Below, one piece after another: positions 57,829 to 64,000 of a stretch of 64,000 nt of DNA; the stretch's first letter is position 1, and each line of letters opens with the position of its first letter. Source of the stretch: Pachyseris speciosa. Its lineage: Eukaryota > Cnidaria > Anthozoa > Scleractinia > Pachyseridae. The stretch lies in contig JAEMWC010000004.1 of assembly GCA_016490735.1 (NCBI GenBank), positions 2,726,001 through 2,790,000 on the forward strand, in the 5' to 3' direction. Under the pieces are notes generated by a model. It was not told the DNA's origin, ran no database searches, and saw nothing but the letters and a program-made list of their open reading frames with translations. Position numbers and translations under genes: made by a program.

Positions 57829-58355
57829 TTGGCACTTTTAAATGCGCGCGCTCGCGATGCAAAACTTGTCCTTTCATTCAAAACACTGACAAAATATCGG
57901 GCCCTAAGCGATCTGTTAAGATCACTGATCGCTTCACGTGTACCTCCGCAAATGTTATCTATTGCTGCACATTATGCAAAAAGTTATACATCGGCGAAAC
58001 AGGAAGACGACTAGGTGACCGATTCCGAGAACATCTTCGTGATGTTGAGAAAGATGACAAAGACGCATCCAAACCTGTCGCTCGGTATTTTAATCTCCCT
58101 AACCATTCCAAACAACCCATGTCGATCTCCGGCCTTTCCCCACATCAAGGTACCACGGAAAGCCGTAAAAATATCGAGCAAAAACTATCTTTCAAATTGG
58201 CACTCTTAATCCCCACAGTATCAACGAGCGCTTTTTATTCAATTAATTTATTCCTGTGTTACTACCAATAGCGTAGCTCCATTTTCTGTATATAAACCAT
58301 ACACAACCCACAATTCCTCGATTCGCTCCGAAAGGCTAACGCTCGAAACGTCAGC
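57829..58355 (+). mobile_element. 3' remnant of a second Penelope-like element (GIY-YIG domain)
   Basis: In the frame beginning near 57835 it reads KCARSRCKTCPFIQNTDKI, FTCTSANVIYCCTLCKKLYI and GETGRRLGDRFREHLRDVEK, then PNHSKQPMSISGLSPHQGTT. After one slip near 58186 it continues IGTLNPHSINERFLFN to a stop: a Cys-rich knuckle followed by a GIY-YIG endonuclease. No reverse transcriptase remains. It ends with the phrase GCTAACGCTCGAAACGTCAG, a degraded hammerhead-like 3' end. It belongs to a different subfamily from the element at 43918-48053. Confidence 0.8.
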
Positions 58356-58366
58356 AAATCAAATCC

Positions 58367-58397
<31 letters not shown>

Positions 58398-58431
58398 CGT
58401 TGATAAACCAAATTTTCCTCTGCATATTATA

Positions 58432-59690
58432 TTGAGCAAGAAAAATCAACTTATTGATTGCCCACTTTGTGTTTTTGAACTCCCTATACGTTATGATAAT
58501 CAAAAGCTAGTTTGTTATTCACAGTTTTGCTAAATGGGGTTTCAGTCTCATTTCTAAACTGAATTTGAATGTCTTATTTTATGTAAAACACTGACAATTT
58601 TTGGCTAAACTAAATATAGGTGTTTCTCAAGTACATTGTCAGGGCCAGTAACTATTTGGAGCCTTTGAAAAATGGGGCCCAAATGAAAACAATTGATACC
58701 TCTCAGTTCAGTTATACGTGGCTCATGCATTGAGCCTGACTGAAGATTTTCTTTATTATTAAAGCCGGGCCAGGGTGTGTTTGCTCTGTACCAGACTATG
58801 GTCATCAAGATTGAACACTTGACACGCAGTTTTCAAGTCCTTCCTGTCAAATACATGGCTTGTGTGACTTGCTCATGAGCAATAGTTGAAATCAATGTGA
58901 TCTTGCAGCAAGTTTATTTGAGGGATGAGGGATAGGCAGTGACGGGCAAAGAGTGAGGGCAAGGGTTAGGGGTGAAGGCTGAACAAATGATTACTCTTAC
59001 ACTTCTCTAAATTGTTAAAATGACTTAGTGGAGATACTGATAATTTGTGGAAAAGGTTGGAAGCACTTTGAGGGTGCCTGCCCATTACTGGACACTCCAT
59101 AGTTATATGGTGACAAAATACCTCTCAAGTTTGGCATGTACTGGAGAGCTATTTTTGCTCAAGTATCTTGTAACTGCTATCCTCTTTACGAGTTGACCCG
59201 TTACTTCCAGTAGGTTCTCAACGTCCTCACACTGGTAAAATGATGCAAGACTTGCAGTTAAAGAGAGTAGCCTAAATCAGGTCAGATTGATTATTTTCAC
59301 ACAATTTTTCTTCTTGATACAAACAAGCCAAGCCAAACAAACTGGTTACAGTTACCTTTATGACATTGTCTACAACTTCAGGGTTTTTCCGACAATATTT
59401 TTCAACCCTTACAGTAAATGCTACCCCTAAAGGAACTCAGGCCAGGTTTTTACTCCTTCGCACCTTAGCCCAACTATATCATCACAAGAAAACAAACACC
59501 TATATTCAAACATATAAAATTAACATTTGACGTTTGTGATGATAGTGACTGCTCATTGGGTTTGAAATAATTTAGACTTTTCTGGAAATCAACAGACATG
59601 GGGGTACACAGAACAAAATAGTGCAATTCTCGCATCTTTTGATGTCACCGTCCTATTCAACTGACCTCAAAGAAAAGTTTTATTATAGTG
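58432..59690. other. Intergenic, nothing recognised
   Basis: AT-rich, with no ORF or repeat I can assign. The far right may include the 3' UTR of the minus-strand RING gene. Confidence 0.4.
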
Positions 59691-59700
59691 GCTGTCATAA

Positions 59701-60071
59701 AAAGAGTTCTAAAGTGATGATGTCACAAGAACTAAATTTGTAAAATTATGGGATTTGTTCAGATATTCAGAAAGAACATGACAAAAAAAGACCTACTTGC
59801 AAAAAAATCAGCATTTTCTTACAGTTTAAGAGCGAGATATTAGCACCATTATGCTCTGCTGACTCCATACAAATCCTTCTAAATTTTAGTTCATAACGTT
59901 ATGAACCAAGTCAAATTTAGAACTAGGATTTGTATGGAGTCAGAGCCAATTTGCTTTTCAATGCTGATTTTTGGCAAGTTAGCAATTTTCATCTTGCTCT
60001 TTCTGAAAATCTCAACAAATCCCATAATTTCAAATTCTAATATTTGTGACGTCACACTTTAGCACTCTATT
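59701..60071. mobile_element. Foldback element
   Basis: Left arm AGAGTTCTAAAGTGATGATG and AATTATGGGATTTGTTCAGA and CTCCATACAAATCCT; mirrored right arm around a centre near 59890-59910 (GACTCCATACAAATC / GATTTGTATGGAGTC). Arms of about 170 bp with many substitutions, so an old copy. Confidence 0.7.
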
Positions 60072-61505
60072 TGAGGTACAGTGTACACCCCACCCCAACA
60101 CCCTTGGGTCAACAACTGAAACAGAGTGAAGCTCACACTAGAGAACTGAATGTGTCAGAATCCAATCACGTCACACTACATGTAGTTAACTGAAGTGCAT
60201 AATTATGTTAGTTTTGCTGATGCAATTATATGGTTTTGAAGCATGATGCAAACAATCATTGATTAAGTGTTAGAACAGGATTTTCCATTAATGATACCTT
60301 AAGATAATAGTCACAATGCCTCCATTACAAGTTACATTTTATACAAAAGAAATTTTTTTCTTTGATAATTTTGTTTTGCAGTAACAGTCCTTAAGAAGGG
60401 TTTCAATATCATAACATTGTTGTTTTGGATAAGAATACCCACCCTATTTTGTTCCCACATACAGAGACACAGGTTTTATCTCATTTCAAGGTTCCTCCAT
60501 GTGAGTCCTTCAATTCTATAATATAACCTGACTCAGAAATGAAACCCAAGAAGAGTTTTTAAAAAACATGAGAGCCTTGACTATGTTTAATTCTCATCAG
60601 CTGTCAAAGTACAAATGTTGGTAAATAATCTGCTTACAATAAATTTAGCAGTACATTGAAAGGAGAACAAACAAACACATGCATATTACATTATACACCT
60701 CAATCCTCATCTACCAAAGATCAATACCTTGGACACAATATTGCTAAGAGTGGCCAAAATGTAACTACTGGTACTTGCAGAGCTGTGCTCCAGCAGAGCC
60801 CAGTGGCCCCTGGTGCACTACTTTTGCCTTTGGGTGACAAGGAAATCTTAGTTTTCGCACAAAATCTAAATGCTGGGCACCATGGACTTCAAAGGTTCAG
60901 AGTTTTGGGCTCCAGGTGATTCTTCTTAGAGCACAGCCTTGGCTTGTAATGACACAGATCAGCAATATCACAGATCACAAGAATCAATTAACTTACAAAT
61001 GCCTTCCACTACACTGGACCAAATAGAGTTAATAATAAAAACGTTTTCTGGTAATACAATGTATGGTAATGAAAATGTGAATACCACTGGTTAGTTATGT
61101 GGCATTTTTAAAGGGGCCAGTCTCAGCATGGCTAAACTACACAATATTGTCAGGTAATCAAGATAACATTTCCAAATACATTATACAGACTAAGAATAAT
61201 AAAATGAAAACAATTCATGGAAACTATACTGGAATACAACAAAGCCTACTATAAATAATTTAACCATTTTAAGCTAAACCAACAGTTCTTATCAAACTTA
61301 TCAAAGATGGCACTCCATGGAGAACACATCACAAGACTATTATCCAGATTAATACACAGGGTCACGTTGACTGGGATCTAATAAAAAAGAATTGAGTTAA
61401 TTTGAATCTGCATTTTGTTGAAGATATAAAAGGAAGATCCTTCCTTTCTCCTTCTTGTATTACAGAAAATTCCTCACTCTTGTCATTCTATTAAAACTGA
61501 CAGGA
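60072..61505. other. Possible 3' UTR and flank of the RING-H2 gene
   Basis: Downstream of the minus-strand stop codon at 61506. The plus-strand ORF at 60656-60919 has no recognisable domain. No clear poly(A) signal was chosen. Confidence 0.35.
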
Positions 61506-63783
61506 CTAAACTGTCATGGAGCTGGAGGCTACACTAGCAGAAGTTGATTGGATGAGAGGAGTTGTTTCATCAGCATCTTCAGTTGTTTCAGCAGAGTTTG
61601 CTTCTACATCAGTTCTGAGAGCTTTGTTCCGTGATCTCTTGTCATTTAATACGGGTCGTTTGCAAACTGGACAGGTGCGTTTTCCTTCTGTCAGCCATGG
61701 GTCTACGCACTTGCAATGATATGCTTCAAACAAAAATAAACAAACTTATAAATTAACAAAGAAAGCAAGCAGGTGGTAAAAACTAGTGAGAAAAGACAAT
61801 GTTTCAGTGTCATCATGACGCCCCTGTCAAGGTAAATGGAAAGAAACTGTTATAAGAGACTAATGGTTCACTAAATTAACATAATAAAGATCATAACAAG
61901 TCACAAAATTACAAGAATACTTCTGCTTGTATTAAGTCCAACTGCACATTGAGACTAGGTTTTAATTGTCTTATGTACAGCATTTCATCCACTAAACAAT
62001 CAAATTTGTTAGTGCATTTACATAAGATGTGGAAACATTGCATGCTTGTCTTGGTAATGCTTAAAGACCCATGTTCATCCAAGACGCATTGCGCACCACG
62101 CTGAATTTCGCACAAACGGAAAATACGCAAATTGCCAGTGAGCGCTATTTTGCTAAAATAATCCATGTTCATCCAGCTTTGGGGTCAAACTGTAGAAAAT
62201 TTTTCACAAACTTGTTGGAATATTGTCTTCCATTGTCAGGCTGTTGTCTCCTTGAATTTGTTTTGTAATCATGCTGGCAAAATGTGACTTTTGTCCCATT
62301 GTTTTGTTGATACAGGGTCACTGCCAAATGACCTCTCGAAGTTGACAGCATTGTACAGTTAACCCGAATGCCCGCCATCTCAGACTTTGCTTAGCTAGTA
62401 TTTTTAAGCAAAGAAAAGGGAAGATTTGATACCTCCGAACATGTACCCGTCGTAGCGATATGCCAGATTTCATCTGACGTCCGACCTTGGCAAATATGTT
62501 GATTATGCAGTTCAATTTTATCTGCGAATGAACCGGACATGACCGCGACCGTGGTTTTGCATCCGATAAATGAGTATCCATCAAGTCAGCTGTCGAGTCA
62601 AACACTGTTAATTTCACTTCGCAGTAATATCTATGATGACAAGGTAAGCCTTACTATGGGGCACTAAAATTAAAATATGTGGACTTGGAATATTCAAGGT
62701 GACATATTTAATTTTTGGAATCCTTTACCGCATCGCTTTTAGTTACTAAGCCGTAAATGCAAGTGAAACGATCGCCTTCCCTCGCTTCCTCAGTCGCTGA
62801 AAGTTTTACATGAACCACAGATATTCGCAGCATTTTTGGAGGAACTGTTGTCTTTCAGAGGGGCCCTGGACTAAAACTATGATAATTATTTAACAATTAG
62901 ATTATGAGCTCGAAATTTCTATCTAGAAATCGAGAGCGAATAATCTAATTGTTTTAGTATAAATCTACTAGTCGTTCAAAACTAAACACGTAAATTATCC
63001 AAATTCTCCTTGCAGACACTTCGAAAACGCAAAGAAGCAGGCGCCATTTTGTTGACAATCGCTACTCACTATCTATCACAGAATAGATAGTGAGTAGCGT
63101 AGCCAATCAGAGAATGGCATTCATGATAGAACGCTAGTAGATTTATACTAATATCATATTTATATTAATACAAGACATCGTGATACAGAATAGAATTACA
63201 AACAAGATACAAGCAATAATTTAAAAAGTATAAAGTATAAACAAGCATGCAATAATTTGTAAGAACCAAGTGTTTAGTGGTTGAATCAATCAGCTTTAGT
63301 GAGTACTTCAGTTGTGTGAAAACTTCTCTTCTGAGTAAAACAACGGGGAAGAAGACAGTCGATGCACGCGATCAAGCATGCTTGTCAATGACATCATCAT
63401 GACACCGAAACGTTGTTTTTTCCTGCTAGTTTTTACCTGCTTATGAATAACCAAACCTTTATTGAAAAGAAAGTAAGAAAACAATATCAACACAACAAGC
63501 TATCAGTTAGCACCCCTAGCTTAGTAATTAACACTACTCACATTAATTTTTTCAAAGTATCCACAATAAGGTATAAGCATAATTATTTTGAATTTTTTAT
63601 TCATAATATAGTGTGTCCCCAATTAGCTCCTTGTCACGTAAGAGCTCAATCAATTTGACACATTAATAAAGTTTCATCATCATCATCTGCTTAACTTACC
63701 ATGGTCACAGGGGAGGATGCGTAGTCTTTCTCCTTCTTTATATTCCTCCAGACATATAGCACACACATCATAGTAATCATCAC
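61506..63783 (-). CDS. RNF13: RING-H2 E3 ubiquitin ligase, RNF13/RNF167-like (3' part; continues past right edge)
   Basis: Membrane-anchored ubiquitin ligase of the PA-TM-RING type, expected in endosomes. Two exons are in the window: 63783-63700 and 61723-61506, joined in phase 1. They encode [40 protein letters not shown] and [11 protein letters not shown], a complete C3H2C3 RING (CxxC at the start, CDHxYHxKC in the middle, CPVC at the end). A Ser/Thr/Glu-rich tail follows with [14 protein letters not shown], resembling the short acidic tail with TPLL in RNF13. The protease-associated domain and transmembrane helix would lie in upstream exons outside the window. RNF167 or another PA-TM-RING member remains possible. 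Confidence 0.88.
61770..61840 (-). repeat. Retroelement 3'-end-like fragment, copy 1
   Basis: On the minus strand reads GTCATGATGACACTGAAACA then TTGTCTTTTCTCACTAGTTT. A related phrase is at 63380-63440 in the opposite orientation. The GAAAC(G/A)TTGT core resembles the conserved 3' end of Penelope-like elements, much decayed. Confidence 0.4.
62892..63151 (-). mobile_element. Compound foldback MITE (AGTATAAATCTACTAG family), copy 3, internally deleted
   Basis: Reverse orientation relative to copies 38683-38984 and 50133-50437. The second hairpin has lost its middle: ATTTCTATCTAGAAATCGAG replaces the long stem-loop. The TACTCACTATCTAT/ATAGATAGTGAGTA hairpin and GGCGCCATTTTGTTGACAAT are kept. 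In the RNF13-like intron. Confidence 0.87.
63380..63690 (+). repeat. Probable retroelement 3' end with (TCA)n tail
   Basis: CATCATGACACCGAAACGTT near 63396 and a simple-repeat tail AATAAAGTTTCATCATCATCATC (63666-63688), a common way for CR1-like LINEs to end. The tail stops about 10 bp from the RNF13-like exon at 63700. The coding part is not recognisable. Confidence 0.4.
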
Positions 63784-64000
63784 CTAAACAAGAGTTTCAT
63801 TAATGGCTGTGCATCTGAAAAACCTGCACACTTTGAACATGATTTTGCCTGTCTGATCAATCTCCTTCTCTTCAAAACCTCACATTTTCCCCTACGATAT
63901 CAACACAACCAGTTTCCACACACAGCAGCCACAATAACAAGCTTATCAATGAGTAACTGGTTTTGCTTCAGAGAGAGTGACAGTTTGATAGCATGTTCAC

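Noticed and set aside
60656..60919. 87-residue plus-strand ORF near the RING gene 3' end
   Set aside because: No domain; lies in the probable 3' UTR or flank of a minus-strand gene.
1..64000. CRISPR arrays, prokaryotic operons or defence cassettes
   Set aside because: No regularly spaced short repeats with unique spacers were seen. Genes are spliced animal genes.

Overview
The window is animal nuclear DNA. Its genes have many short exons with GT/AG introns and are clearly metazoan. The sequence is AT-rich, and the introns and spacers are crowded with small inverted-repeat elements, tRNA-derived SINEs, LINE relics and a Penelope-like element. The gene style and repeat types suggest a cnidarian, most likely an anthozoan (stony coral or sea anemone). 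That is an inference; the species cannot be fixed from the sequence alone.

Layout. (1) 1-8.3 kb, minus: the 5' part of a Cys-loop ligand-gated ion channel gene (signal peptide plus N-terminal ligand-binding domain); the rest lies beyond the left edge. Its 4.5-kb first intron holds a foldback with arms of about 650 bp. (2) 10.3-20.8 kb, minus: a complete 13-exon RFC4 gene encoding a clamp-loader subunit, with a LINE in intron 11. (3) 21.2-23.9 kb, plus: profilin gene A, head-to-head with RFC4 across only 347 bp. (4) 25.0-26.4 kb, minus: an intronless TADA3. (5) 27.5-40.2 kb, plus: a ZXD-family (ZXDC-like) gene with ten C2H2 fingers and an apparent frame break in its eleventh coding exon. (6) 41.7-43.1 kb, minus: LINE relic. 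(7) 43.4-54.3 kb, plus: a complete 9-exon GTF2F2 (TFIIF beta/RAP30) gene with 19-nt and 27-nt microexons. A 4.1-kb Penelope-like element with 667-bp pseudo-LTRs sits in intron 2. (8) 56.8-57.3 kb, plus: profilin gene B, with the same intron position as gene A. (9) 57.8-58.4 kb: 3' remnant of a second Penelope-like element. (10) 61.5-64.0 kb, minus: the 3' part of an RNF13/RNF167-type RING-H2 ubiquitin ligase gene, running off the right edge.

The genes are unrelated housekeeping functions: DNA replication (RFC4), actin dynamics (two profilins), chromatin and transcription (TADA3, ZXDC, GTF2F2), ubiquitylation (RNF13-like) and neurotransmission (ion channel). They are not an operon or a cassette. 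The most unusual content is in the repeats: a young Penelope-like element with hammerhead-like motifs, a foldback family with one copy in an intron of each of three genes, a MITE whose interior has been tandemly amplified, and a foldback ending 16 bp from the RFC4 stop codon. I found no CRISPR array, prokaryotic gene or clearly novel defence-type system.

Exon boundaries were assigned by hand from reading frame, splice consensus and phase. The complete gene models (RFC4, both profilins, TADA3, GTF2F2) give uninterrupted frames of whole codons.
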